NCBI GenBank assembly: GCA_963513935.1
Contig: OY740769.1
Location: 40,575,120 to 40,639,119, forward strand
Source of the DNA: Aphrophora alni
Taxonomy: Eukaryota; Arthropoda; Insecta; Hemiptera; Aphrophoridae
Direction: 5' to 3'
DNA: 64,000 nucleotides
Shown here: piece after piece, positions 12,362 through 22,632 of the stretch
How the letters are laid out: the number at the start of each line of letters is the position of its first letter
Position numbering within the stretch: position 1 is the stretch's first letter
Made by a program: the position numbers and the translations under genes
The notes under the pieces: model-generated
What the model saw: only the letters and a program-made list of their open reading frames with translations
What the model was told of the DNA's origin: nothing
Database searches by the model: none

Positions 12362-12424
12362 TTAGGCGTATTTTTTTATGAGAATTGTGTTCTGTGTGTT
12401 TGTTATACTGAACAATAATTCGTA

Positions 12425-13349
12425 CAAATGAATCACAAGTAAACTAAAAATTAAGTTTCAGGAGTAATTATAAAAAACAAAAATGAATATTAGATCGTTG
12501 GGCTTTAAACATTTGTTTTTCTATTAATTATGAGATAGTTCCAGTCTGAAACAATTCTAAAAGTATTGAAATAAACATGAACAACTGTGATGTTTGAGTA
12601 GGTGGAGTTGTTGATACATGAAACACAGTTGCATTGGAGGTACAATTTGCAGCGATTTCTCAGCACCTGGTTGGTTTAGTCCAGGCAGGATTGGATTTGC
12701 TCGTCTGGATGTCTTAACAAGAACATCTTTTGTTTTATATTTTACTTTGTGTTTACAATGTTTAGGATAATCGAAGGTACTGCTGACTGTTATATGGTTT
12801 ATAAATGTAAGAAATATTGTGAAACCAGTTGCTCACGTTCATAAACAGATATGCTCACCCTGGTTGCTAAATTTGCTCTCTAGCCAAATTACTCTTAATG
12901 ATAGAATTTTGGGCTTTTCTCAATAGTTAAAATTACTATAACAATAATTTGCTAACGATTAGACAACTTTTGATATATTTTAGTGACATACAATTTTGGA
13001 CTTAAAACTCTTTATTATATGATACTTACTCGGTGCAAACTCCGTGTTTTTCTTTTTGTTATCGTGGTTCCTGTCCTCATTAATCTTAGGTGAATAAAGT
13101 TCGTTAAGAAAGAAACAAGACCACTTACAACAGAGGAAACCACTTACTAATAACTATGTAATATTAACTATTTTACAAGCTTTCTGTTACTACATAACTT
13201 ATTTATGTTACTACTCATATTAAGGTTATTATTTTGCTCATTATATTCTATTTACAAGTGACTTGTTTCAACAGTCAATGTAGCTTTTTTAACAAGTTAA
13301 ATTACAAACTCCCGAAAACTTCACTTACATTTTTATTTTCTCACATGTA
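12425..13349. other. No supported feature (Mob2 intron)
   Basis: AT-rich intronic sequence without recognised repeats or coding motifs. Confidence 0.5.
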
Positions 13350-13600
13350 CATAGGAGCTTCTGGTTGGTCTAATGCCTACAGCTCTCACTTTATGTGGCA
13401 GGTTGCAGGTTCAAATTCCATGGGGGTTCAAAAGTGATGGTGTTGATCCAGTATTGTGGAAGTGTGGAGAGATGCAATTAGTAGCAACTTCTGGATATGA
13501 AAGCTATTAATTGAGAGAAAGGATTTTTATATGCTGGCCACACCATTACTTAATTGACTTGTGTCATCTCTACTTCTTTGAGTAGATGTAAACTAACTTC
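13350..13600 (+). repeat. Probable tRNA-derived SINE fragment
   Basis: A box-A-like TTGGTCTAATGCC at about 13364 is followed after roughly 40 bp by a box-B-like GGTTCAAATTCC at about 13408, the spacing of an internal pol III promoter. A second, similarly built unit is at 33515. The 3' end is not defined. The sequence does not fold as an intact tRNA, so it is not called a tRNA gene. Confidence 0.45.
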
Positions 13601-15325
13601 CTAATAAAATTGTTATTTGAAAAGATATTTTAGAAATAAGATAAAAGAATACTGGCATTCACATTCTACAAGATTTTGATTTTCTTATAGTTTTATAGTT
13701 GCATCTGTTGATTATATCAAGTTATAGTAATGGTTCTATATGTTAGTATGAGGCATGTTAGGAGAGTAAGTACTTTTTCCAATGTGACCTCTAGAGTCCT
13801 TCAGTTGTCTCCTTCATTCATTACCTGATTAAATACTCCAATAGGGAGACACAGTTTTTGTTTATGGTTTATTTTATACTATTAAATTGATTGTATGAGA
13901 CACCGACTGTGTACTACGGCCTTATCCCTTTTTTTGAATACAAGAAATCTGAAACAACAAAATGTCATTGGCAGATTAGTGGATTTTACGGAGGAAAAAT
14001 TAATGGAATGGTGAGAGTATGTGTTGGACAGTTTAATGTAGGATGTGAAAACATACATGAGGATTATGTGCATTAATGATGATACAGCTTTTTATGCTTT
14101 GTGTACTTCAATTTGTTTTATAATATTTAATTAATATATTGTTTTTTATTTCATGTTTCCGTAATATATTTATTAAAAATATTCTCTGTTATTATTTTAA
14201 TATTATTTATGTATTTTAAAATTGTAGTACTGGTGATATTATTCCTAATTTTATTTTATTGTATTTATTGGATTTTAAATTTAACCCTTCAGTGTGTTAC
14301 TATTCTCTTTAAGGTTTTGTGTAACCTAACTTAGGTGTTGAGTTTCTGCAGATGATGGCATGGCCATAGAAAATTCTTCTTGTTGAGGTGTTTACTTGTG
14401 TTGAAAATTATCGTTTATCATTAATTGTTGAGTAGTTAGTGAATTTGGAGCTCGAGGCTACCCTCTTGTCAGACTACATGTTTTAAATTTACTTATTAAT
14501 TAACTCATAATTTTCAAGTATCATTTTTCAATTTTGGTTGATTAATTCATACATTGAATGAAATGCTGTGTACATGATAATTAAATTTATTTAAATTGTC
14601 AGACTAAACTTAATAGAACATAGTTTTGTTGTAATAAATTGTCAGTACAGTTGGTTATTTTGCTTATAAAAAGATTCAATTAAAAATACATAGAAGGAAG
14701 AAACACAATTGTAAAGTTTTACTTAATCACGTTCATACTATTTTTAATTTATATTATGATGGAATATGTCAAAAATATTACATCTTGGAAGGTATTATAT
14801 ACACACATACAAATTGGACCATAGCATGCGTGTATGCACCAGCTACCAGCTTTTTATCTATGTAACAAGTAATGTTTGTATTATCATATATTATGTTGAC
14901 ACTATGAGTGAAAGTATATAGGTACACATTGTGGTTAACCAAGTTAAATTTTGTAATAGATATTTCTTTCATACTGCAAACTGTGTTATTTTTGGAACAT
15001 AATACATTAAAATCTTAGATAACAAACTGAGGACTACAGGAAGTCTGTTTTCTGTAAGATCTACCTACTAGAATGCTAGGATTTTTTGAAGAAATGTCAT
15101 CTAACAAAGTCAGAGCAAATCAATTTGTGCTGTTATCTTGTAGCCACCACTTCTACAGTAAATGATACGGTATACAAACAACTCCATATAAGAGGTGCTA
15201 TGAACGGCCCTTCAAAATATGCCTGGGTTCTTTAATTTCAATTAATAATCAAGATCAGTGGTTCAGTTTTTATTAATCTTATCTTTGGTATTAAACTTAT
15301 GTCTATTTGCCTGATACTTTACTAC
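13601..15325. other. No supported feature (Mob2 intron)
   Basis: Two short open frames overlap on opposite strands at 13882-14076; neither has a recognisable motif. TTAACCCTTCAG at 14284 resembles a piggyBac-type end, but no partner was found. Confidence 0.45.
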
Positions 15326-15440
15326 TATACTTTAATACAAAAACTTTAACACAATACTTTAATACAAAACTTTAATACAATAATTTAACTACAAAACTTT
15401 AATACAATAATTTAAATACAAAACTTTGATACAATAATAG
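15326..15440. repeat. Short tandem array, ACTTTAATACAA-type unit
   Basis: At least five imperfect copies of a unit built from ACTTTAATACAA, the later ones alternating with AATTTAA, run head to tail. Unit length varies between about 12 and 27 bp. Confidence 0.75.
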
Positions 15441-16092
15441 GAATTCAATTAAACTACAAAACAGAACAATATTATTTATTCAAAGCCCAGAAGTATTGCA
15501 ACTTTTGTTATATTTTAAATGAAAGAAATTATAAATGTTTTTATTGGTGACTTTATGTATAGAAATGCTTGCTTACGGTTTGTTGCGTAGATTTCCTGGG
15601 CCATCTTCCACCACGGCTAGCCACACAACCGTGTATCTTCCAAGCTCCAAAAAGACAACAGAGACCTCCAAATCCTGTTGATCGCTTATATACCTTTTGT
15701 TGTCTTGGTAACCTAGTTGAGTTTGCAAGTCAAGCATTTCAACATTTTTTTACTTGTTTCACAATAGTTGGGTCATTCTGAGCTTTGTGAATATGATTTC
15801 TTCCTAATATAGCCTTAATATTATCCTAATATTAACTTATTCCTAACAGAGGATATACAATCAAACATTTCAAGCACCGAAATCGAATGACTAACTTGCA
15901 CACAAAAACTTTGCTGTAAACATCCTCTAAATAATTAACGCTACACCTGATTTCCTTCATCTATTTTGATCTTCCATGTCAATGAGTTGTGAACAGGCAC
16001 AATTTCAGGATTTGAAGTACAGGAAATTCATAAATCATTGAAGTGAAGCAGATTGGTGCTGACGTGGGCATTTGGACCAATTTAATGTTCAG
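15441..16092. other. No supported feature (Mob2 intron)
   Basis: A patch at 15580-15720 is more GC-rich than its surroundings and has a short open frame (15569-15781) without known motifs. Confidence 0.4.
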
Positions 16093-16096
16093 TTAA

Positions 16097-17129
16097 CCCT
16101 TAGCACGCTGAATAACAATTTAGGCTATTTACTCATAACGTGCTATTAGGAAAAAAAATAAATTTTTTTTGTAATTGTTTAAAGTTCTATTTGATTTTGG
16201 GTTCTTACAGATATATTTGGTAAAAAAAAAAATGTATATTGGCTTAAAAATTATTTTTTAAATTTTTTTTACAGATTAAAACAAGAAAAAATACTTAATT
16301 TCACATTTTTGACCGCCCTATGAAACAGATTATTTATTATTATTTTTTATATTTACAAACAAATCATATTAATTTATTTTATATAAAAGTAGGTCTACTA
16401 TTTAATTCAAAATAACCTGAATTTCATCAAACAAATAAATTTTACTAAAAAAAGATTTTGAGAAAAATCAACATATCGTATCAAAAATATCTTTCTACTG
16501 CTCATAATAATTACCTACATTCAGGACATTAAAAAAATTACTGATATAGACTAAATATACATATAAACACACAAACAATATTTGACGATAATACTGTGTC
16601 CATAGAAACCGTCTAGGCCTATATTTCAAAATGTATTCTGTAGTTGAAAAAGATGCATTCGTTATTTCATCGATAAATTGATCAAATCCAACTTTGTCAG
16701 GGTTTGCCATTTTTATAACTAGCCTATTTTACACAAAATAAAAATGTATACTATAACCTAAAATATAAATAATACAGCCTAAACAAATCAACAATGAACA
16801 GCTATAGCAGTGATAAGGCTGACAAAACATTTTACAACTGACCGTCGTAGCTTACTGAGACGAGAAATCACGTTATACGCGTTGGGGCAGAACACAAAAT
16901 GGCGCCTGGTTGCTATAACAACCAAATAAAGTCCAATGACAGGTGATCGAGAACAAATACCATAGTGAGAGTGTCACGTTATACCAATAGGACATTTCCT
17001 TGCACTCTATTGGACTTTAAAATAATTAAAAATACCTGCAGAAGTCAAATAGTGTTGAATCGAGATATCCCGTCATACGCGTTACCAGTCAAGTTGAGGG
17101 TTACGTGAAATCACGTCATACGCTAAGGG
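16097..17129. mobile_element. piggyBac-type TTAA element, non-autonomous
   Basis: Both ends are bordered by TTAA (16093-16096 and 17130-17133) and begin with the same 8 bp CCCTTAGC in inverted orientation. TTAA target sites and CCC-starting ends are hallmarks of the piggyBac superfamily. The right part holds three copies of a subterminal motif, ATCACGT(T/C)ATACGC or close to it, near 16866, 17069 and 17107. A minus-strand frame (16710-16495) begins MANPDKVGFDQFIDEI; it could be the N-terminus of a transposase, but I do not recognise it. No DDE core is visible. Confidence 0.65.
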
Positions 17130-17133
17130 TTAA

Positions 17134-17509
17134 ATGATTATACCTTTCTTATTTTCAGTAGAGACTGTAACTGCAACCTTGTATATGAATTTCTAGAGTT
17201 GTATATACTATACTATTTACGATCTTATAAAATAATATGTTGTAACAAGATAAAGCAACAACACTCTACAATCTTTGGGGAACACTTGGAGTATAACTTG
17301 TCCTAATATGAATTGTTAGATTGCATAATCCTAGGTAGTTACATACCAACAAAAGGTTTTGTATGAAATTATGTCAAGATCATTTTCACGAGGTTAATAT
17401 GAGGCATATTTTTTAAGAAGGTCCATTATGATATAAAAATAACACGTTAAAAAATAAAAATGATTTATTATAATAACAAAAATTAAATAACTACATATCT
17501 TATTTATTT
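17134..17509. other. No supported feature (Mob2 intron)
   Basis: AT-rich. Its right part, from about 17410, may be the untranslated end of the adjacent mariner remnant. Confidence 0.4.
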
Positions 17510-17960
17510 TTCAACATAATCACAATTGATTTCCGCATATTTTTTATATCATTTCAACAGCTTTCTTATTCTATCTTTCTAAAAAGTTCATAGGCCATTT
17601 TTTGAAACAGTTAGGATCGCTAGCAAAAACATGATCCCACTCTATATAAGTCTTGTAGTGTATGGGTTGTTTTTTTGCAGGATTTCACAGTACATGTCAG
17701 CAATAATAGTCATTCCATATTCTATAAAATAAACAATAAGATCTCCAAAAAACATAGGCTATAATTTTTGAAGCAGAACTTCTTTGCTTTCGGAGATGAT
17801 ACTCGTCACTGTTATATTGACTGCTATTTTGACTCAACTTTTATATACAAAATCCAAGTTTCATATCCAGTGATAATGTCATCAAACAACCCATGTTCTG
17901 TCTTTGCAAATTGTTGCTAAATATTCTAAGTTATGTTTGTGGTTTGTGTGTGTTGGTTAA
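17510..17960 (-). pseudogene. mariner-family transposase remnant
   Basis: Minus-strand translation gives DIITGYETWIL near 17870, matching the mariner motif ITGDETW with the catalytic Asp replaced by Tyr. SPKAKK follows, and the fragment ends at about 17510 with INCDYVEK, the usual C-terminal GDYVEK of mariner transposases. Several stops and frame changes interrupt the region between. The second catalytic Asp was not found. It is an old, dead copy within the Mob2 intron. Confidence 0.7.
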
Positions 17961-18650
17961 CATTTTCAGAACTCATCTCGTACAGAGTTTTTTTTTAATG
18001 AAGTTTTTCTACTACAGTGCCATAAATTACTGATCTTGAAAAAATAGGAAATTTAAAGTACAATTCTGAAATCTTAAATAGCTAATTTCATTCATTTCAT
18101 CCACTAAAACCACCTGTTATTAATAAACCCTATGTTCTTTTTCATAAACATTTGTTATTCTGTCCTAAACAAACTACATTATTGCCTAACTTTAATATCA
18201 CTCATAATGTATAAAATCCATCGAGATGCCTATGAGTTTCAGGTGTATTGTTGTTTCTTTTTGCTAATTAAAAAAAAGTTTCACAGCACGGACCTCACAG
18301 TTGTCAAGATTATCTCATTTCATTTATTTTTTCAGTTGTGACAAATAATACATTATAATGGCTTAGTGATAATTTTGGTAATACATAAAATACTTTTAAA
18401 TATGGTAAGAATTTGGTGAGTAATTTACAATGATTAAATAACTAACATTTCACAAACAAGTATAAGAAAATGTGCATAACTACATAACAACTTTATACAT
18501 CCCAACATTCTTTACACAGAAACAAAATACTAGGGTTAAAATATTACTTTGAAAAACAACAATTTTAAAATTTCAAAATATAACAAATTCAATATTTACA
18601 ATTTTAAACTAAATAAATATATCTACATACTACAAAAATAAAGGCCCAAT
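17961..18650. other. No supported feature (Mob2 intron)
   Basis: May include the decayed 5' part of the mariner element. The short open frame at 18132-18341 has no known motif. Confidence 0.4.
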
Positions 18651-18659
18651 TAAAGCCTT

Positions 18660-18850
18660 CCATATATAGGTACTAAACTTGCTCATCAAGTAGAATGACT
18701 TAAATAATAACAGTTGTCTTAGGCGGTTTTAATATTTGTTAAAATTTTCTTCAGTCATAATTCCTCTGGAAGTTTGTTGATTAATGATGCACCAGCCTGT
18801 AAAGGAAGCTGTACACAGTAACCTTTGAGACTAATATCGTAAATAGTTTG
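18660..18850 (-). pseudogene. Possible 3' end of a non-LTR retrotransposon ORF2
   Basis: On the minus strand VQLPLQAGASLINKLPEEL is followed, one frame over, by TEENFNKY, a stop, and NRLRQLLLFKSFYLM. The pattern of LxNKLP, a short loop, FxxxL, then FLL...FY is how Jockey/CR1-type reverse transcriptase proteins usually end. It has one frameshift and one stop. The match is short, so the call is tentative. Confidence 0.4.
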
Positions 18851-20490
18851 TTCACCTAGTGTTGTAATTATAAAAATATTTTTATGAGCTGGTTTACTAT
18901 AATTATCTCAATAATATTATAGGCTGGGAAAAGTGAACCTTTTCCATATCCTTGAATGCTTTCCTGCATGATTCCATTCTTTTAGTTAACCTAATAACGC
19001 ATTTTATGAACATTAAAAATTATTGACTATTTTCCTATATAGGCCTATGCTTTATCTGACCAGGGTTATTTGCATGCAAATATATTGAAATAATTATTGT
19101 GTAATCCAAAATGTGGACAGTTTTTCCTTGTAATAGTATAAAAAAATAAATGTAAAAATTATTCCAAAAAATTAATATTTTTATTTTGGATAGGCTACTT
19201 TTCATTTTACTTGATTTTATTCCTGTTGTTACTATGATAAGAGACCAACCTTTACAGCATGTTCTTATTTTTATTTCTTCCTTCAGTTCCAACCAAGTTT
19301 TTTCAATCTGCGTGATGTCACTCCATTGAATGTCTTCATGAAATCTTTGGTACCTATCTTCCTCTTTCCCACTAGGTTCCAGTCACAGGATTGTCTTGAG
19401 ATGTCAGATGTCTGTTTTTGTTTTACGAAGTGTAACGGCCATTTCTTCATGTTTTGTTATTTTCCAGAGTTCTTTGTTTAAGACTTTCTGTAGCATTTGG
19501 ATACCTGATATTAGTGAGCCATGTGTTATTAAATGAACTATATATCTATTTTATTTGACATCTTTAGTATCTTTGGCTTGCTTTAGTATCTTAATAATGT
19601 TATGAGGGAAGGAGGGTGTGCATTATCTTAGTAAATGAAACAATTTTTAATTTGTTCAGTTTGCTTTGGTTTCTTTTTGTCTTACTTTATTAATTTTTTA
19701 TTTTTTAAATGTTTCAATCTTATGTTATCACATCACTTAAATGAGTTGAGCAAAGTTTGTTTATAATTTATAATCATAAGAAATGAAAATTTCCACAACA
19801 TGAAAACAGTTCAACAAGGTTTCAATAATTAAATCATTGTTCATAGTTGAAGGTGTGTTGATTGCAATTGCTGATGATGATTAAGTTGTTGAAACATTGT
19901 CATGTAGAGAAAACAAATTTACACCTATTATATCAGTTTTCTTTAAATTTCAATAAGGAAATGGTAGGATTTGTAGACCATTGTCTTTTGTCTTTGTTCT
20001 GTGAACCCTTCATTATGTATCCTTTATCTGTTTTATATGCATTCAACTGTATGGGCCTTCTAGTTAGTATTTGGCACACCCTAAAATCTGAATGTTAAAG
20101 AAAGCTAAAAAAGAAGTCAATTGACTAAAGGGCACTTCTTTAGAAAATAGACATTTAAAATATGCTATGGTTGAAATAGTAGGTGGAATTTAAGGCATAT
20201 AATAGAAAAAACATTTCTCCATATTGTGATCATGTTAATGTTAGGCTTTGTTAGGATTTAGGATAAGAAAATATTTATTATAAGCTTAGAAAATGAATCT
20301 AGGAGAAAACCTAGTATCTATAACAGCTTCATCTACTTTTTTCAGTCATGAGCCACAACGAGTTTGAGATTGGCTAAAGTCCTTGCAATCCAAGATATTC
20401 ATTAAACAAATTCAACTGTGACTTGTATAGTTTATTAGGTCTACTTCTTTGATACACGAATTAATACTAATACATATTTTTTTCTTATAG
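18851..20490. other. No supported feature (Mob2 intron)
   Basis: Open frames at 19035-19292 (-) and 19862-20098 (+) show no known motif. The pyrimidine-rich acceptor of the next Mob2 exon is at 20478-20490. Confidence 0.5.
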
Positions 20491-20615
20491 AACGTATCTG
20501 TGGTTTGATGAGAAGGGCAAGAAGACACGAGTCGCTGCACCACAGTATGTAGATTATGTGATGACGTTTACACAGAAAACAATTAGTGATGAAACTATCT
20601 TCCCTACCAAATATG
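20491..20615 (+). CDS. Mob2: Mob2 internal exon, central MOB domain
   Basis: This exon continues the MOB domain: TYLWFDEKGKKTRVAAPQY, then VDYVMTFTQKTISDETIFPT and KY. The stretch from WFDEKGKKT through VAAPQYVDYVM is the part that separates MOB2 from MOB1, where the equivalent is a HWADG-type segment. It follows a TTTTTTCTTATAG acceptor and ends with a single G before a GTAAGT donor at 20616-20621; that G plus CA of the next exon makes Ala. The phases on both sides are therefore consistent. The exon sits between an intron of about 11.1 kb and one of about 6.4 kb, both loaded with transposon remnants. No frameshift or stop is seen, and codon-level conservation points to a functional gene. Confidence 0.94.
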
Positions 20616-21547
20616 GTAAGTACTTTTTATTTTCATAATATTTTATCTAGTATGTATCAAGGAACATCGACCTATTTACAATGTAGCGATCTTAAATACA
20701 AGTCAGAGGATAACAACATGAGGATACATATTATGTAGAAACACGATTTCCCTGGTTTAACATTTATTGTAAACATTAAAGTTAACTAAAAAGTTGTCAC
20801 GCTGCACCAAATTATATACCAAGCCTGATTTAGATTAATTAAAGAATTGTACGTAAACAAAATTGCAGAAAATAATGAAACGACATTTTAAAATAACACG
20901 TGCACTATGTTATTGTACAAGGTTACTGATGAGAAAAAGTTTTGCAAACTATAACTAAAGATATATTGTTAAGCAATACTAACTGTCTTAATGTCCAACC
21001 CTGAACAGCAGTCGAATGAACGCTGAGTGGGGAAAACACTACTAGATGTGCAACTGGCAAGGTTGCCACGGGACAAGGGAGGGAGAAAAAAATTTCCCTC
21101 CTATGCGTAAAATATACACACTGCAATGGTAGTTTTTCTGCAATAATGAACTCCACTTTACCCAGGGCGCCACTTACAATGTTAGTTAGTTGCAAGAATG
21201 GTATTTTACATTTAATTCTACAAGGAGTGTCATTTGAAAAAGCAGTTGCAAAATCTATACTCATTATTTAAAATATGAGCACATATTTTTTAACACATCA
21301 TTTTAATCCACCTGAAAATGCACATAGGGTACAAAGGATTATATTTAAAACACAAATAAATAAAACCAAAAACCATAATATTTTGTATATTAATTAATTT
21401 AAAGTTTTCTCATTTAAAATTCTTCTTTTACTTAATTGGAAAAATTAATTTTATTTCTCAATGTTATGTATAACTTTTGTTTTTAATTGAAAAAAAAAGA
21501 AGTTTTATATCTCTGCAAAATATAACTTTTGTTTTTCACTTGTAAAC
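20616..21547. other. No supported feature (Mob2 intron)
   Basis: The 113-codon minus-strand frame at 20923-21264 is the longest here and overlaps a slightly GC-richer patch, but it has no recognisable domain and lies inside the intron. Confidence 0.45.
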
Positions 21548-21658
21548 AAATACAATCTATATTGTTTACACTGATGACCGATGGTACTTGATAGAATTCC
21601 ATTTTAACAAATAAAACACAATTTTTCTTTTGTAAAATTCTATAATTTATTATGGTCT

Positions 21659-21698
21659 AGCCGACCATGGTTTCGCCAGTTATGGCATTGACGAGGCT
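21659..21698 (-). ncRNA. Hammerhead-like fold with variant core, left pLTR
   Basis: On the minus strand AGCC pairs with GGCT as helix I, GCC and GGC form helix II, GAAA is present, and helix III is ACC-AT-GGT followed by the site base C. The seven-base core is TCGTCAA instead of CUGANGA. Positions 3 and 8, which pair in the known structure, read U and A here; positions 4 and 6 also deviate. Activity is doubtful, but the architecture is exact. Confidence 0.5.
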
Positions 21699-21818
21699 CT
21701 TACAAGACTAAATACAAAGCACACCATAACTATTATAAAAGGTTGAGAAAGGCAGGAAATTCCCGTTAACAAAGCACAAAGACCCGGGGGGAAACCTCAC
21801 AGGTCATTCACACATGTA

Positions 21819-22130
21819 TTAACCAACCTTGAATAGAGGTTGAAGTAAAGGAGAAAATGACAAAAATTCCTTTTGGTCATTTAAAACTAGATTATCATCA
21901 TTACACAAAAGTCTCTTAATTTCTAAAATTTCCAAAACATTTAATTTTCTACTTTTTACGTTAACATGTAAAATTTCAAAATTAACATTAGAATAAAAAT
22001 CTGTCAATGCATGATTTTTTAAATGGTTAGAAAAACTAGAATCATTTTAACCTAACCGCCAACTCCTTTCATGCTCACCTAACCTACACTTAAAACTACG
22101 GCCTGTTTTTTTTGTCGGGCCGTACAAAAA
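21819..22130 (-). pseudogene. Penelope-like GIY-YIG endonuclease, C-terminal part
   Basis: Reading the minus strand from about 22130 gives FLYGPTKKTGRSFKCRLGEH, then ERSWRLG, a stop at 22049-22047, and in the same frame NDSSFSNHLKNHALTDFYSN. It continues to NVLEILEIKRLLCNDDN and ends in KVG and a stop at 21819. TGRSFxxRxxEH with the conserved Arg and the downstream NHL and E..EI words is the second half of the GIY-YIG nuclease fused to reverse transcriptase in Penelope-like elements. The GIY-YIG stretch itself and the entire reverse transcriptase are missing. The final residues lie inside the left inverted arm. Confidence 0.85.
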
Positions 22131-22304
22131 CGGGAATTTTTGTCATTTTCTCCTTTACTTCAACCTCTATTCAAGGTTGGTTAATACATGTGTGAATGAC
22201 CTGTGGGGTTTCCCCCCGGGTCTTTGTGCTTTGTTAACGGGAATTTCCTGCCTTTCTCAACCTTTTATAATAGTTATGGTGTGCTTTGTATTTAGTGTTG
22301 TAAG

Positions 22305-22344
22305 AGCCTCGTCAATGCCGTAACTGGCGAAACCATGGTCGGCT
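22305..22344 (+). ncRNA. Hammerhead-like fold with variant core, right pLTR
   Basis: Mirror copy of 21659-21698. Helix I is AGCC (22305-22308) with GGCT (22341-22344), the variant core is TCGTCAA (22309-22315), one unpaired T follows, helix II is GCC/GGC (22317-22319, 22326-22328), GAAA is at 22329-22332, and the triplet GTC is at 22338-22340. The only difference from the left copy in this span is one base in the helix II loop. Confidence 0.5.
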
Positions 22345-22461
22345 AGACCATAATAAATTATAGAATTTTACAAAAGAAAAATTGTGTTTTATTTGTTTAA
22401 ATACAATCTATATTACACGAAAATCTTAACCTTTATTATTTTATAACATTTATATGTTATA

Positions 22462-22632
22462 TTAGATTTTGTATGGACAGGAGACACAGGCTTACCTTGG
22501 AAAGTGGTCCTTGGTATTACCTAATAGTATACCAAGTGTTTGTGTGTTTGTTTTCTTACTTCTATACTATTAGGTAATACCAAGGACCACTTTCCAAGGT
22601 AAGCCTGTGTCTCCTGTCCATACAAAATCTAA
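22462..22632. repeat. Perfect 70-bp inverted repeat (hairpin), 31-nt loop
   Basis: Positions 22462-22531 and 22563-22632 are exact reverse complements, separated by 31 nt. The arm begins TTAGATTTTGTATGG and ends CTAATAGTATA. It lies about 50 bp right of the Penelope-like insertion, inside the last Mob2 intron, so it would be transcribed with the gene. No coding sequence or known family is recognised. It could be a young palindromic duplication or the source of a long hairpin RNA. Confidence 0.9.

Larger units (their letters stand above)
12099..12424. mobile_element. Foldback element with hammerhead ribozymes in both arms
   Basis: Near-perfect inverted arms of about 126 bp (12148-12273 and 12284-12410) enclose a 10-nt loop. 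A 14-bp direct repeat with one mismatch, AACAATAATTC(A/G)TA, lies at 12099-12112 and 12411-12424. The right copy abuts the right arm, while 35 nt of tail (12113-12147) separates the left copy from the left arm. This layout, direct repeat plus one-sided tail plus inverted arms, is the same as in the Penelope-like insertion at 21564-22398. No coding sequence is present. It sits in the first Mob2 intron of the window. The repeat and arms are seen directly; the Penelope link is inferred. Confidence 0.7.
21548..22414 (-). mobile_element. Penelope-like retroelement, 5'-truncated, inverted pLTRs
   Basis: A 16-bp direct repeat, AAATACAATCTATATT, flanks the insertion at 21548-21563 and 22399-22414 and is read as the target duplication. 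Inside are 265-bp inverted arms (21606-21870 and 22133-22397) that are almost identical. The right arm abuts its duplication. On the left a 42-nt tail (21564-21605) intervenes. The interval between the arms and part of the left arm encode the end of a GIY-YIG endonuclease on the minus strand. Inverted pseudo-LTRs with a short one-sided tail are typical of Penelope-like elements. Each arm has a hammerhead-like fold. The element lies in the last Mob2 intron. Confidence 0.85.

Noticed and set aside
14284..14300. TTAACCCTTCAGTGTG as a piggyBac-type end
   Set aside because: No inverted partner found.
20923..21264. 113-codon minus-strand open frame
   Set aside because: Inside a Mob2 intron, no recognisable domain or splice context, and composition could allow it by chance.
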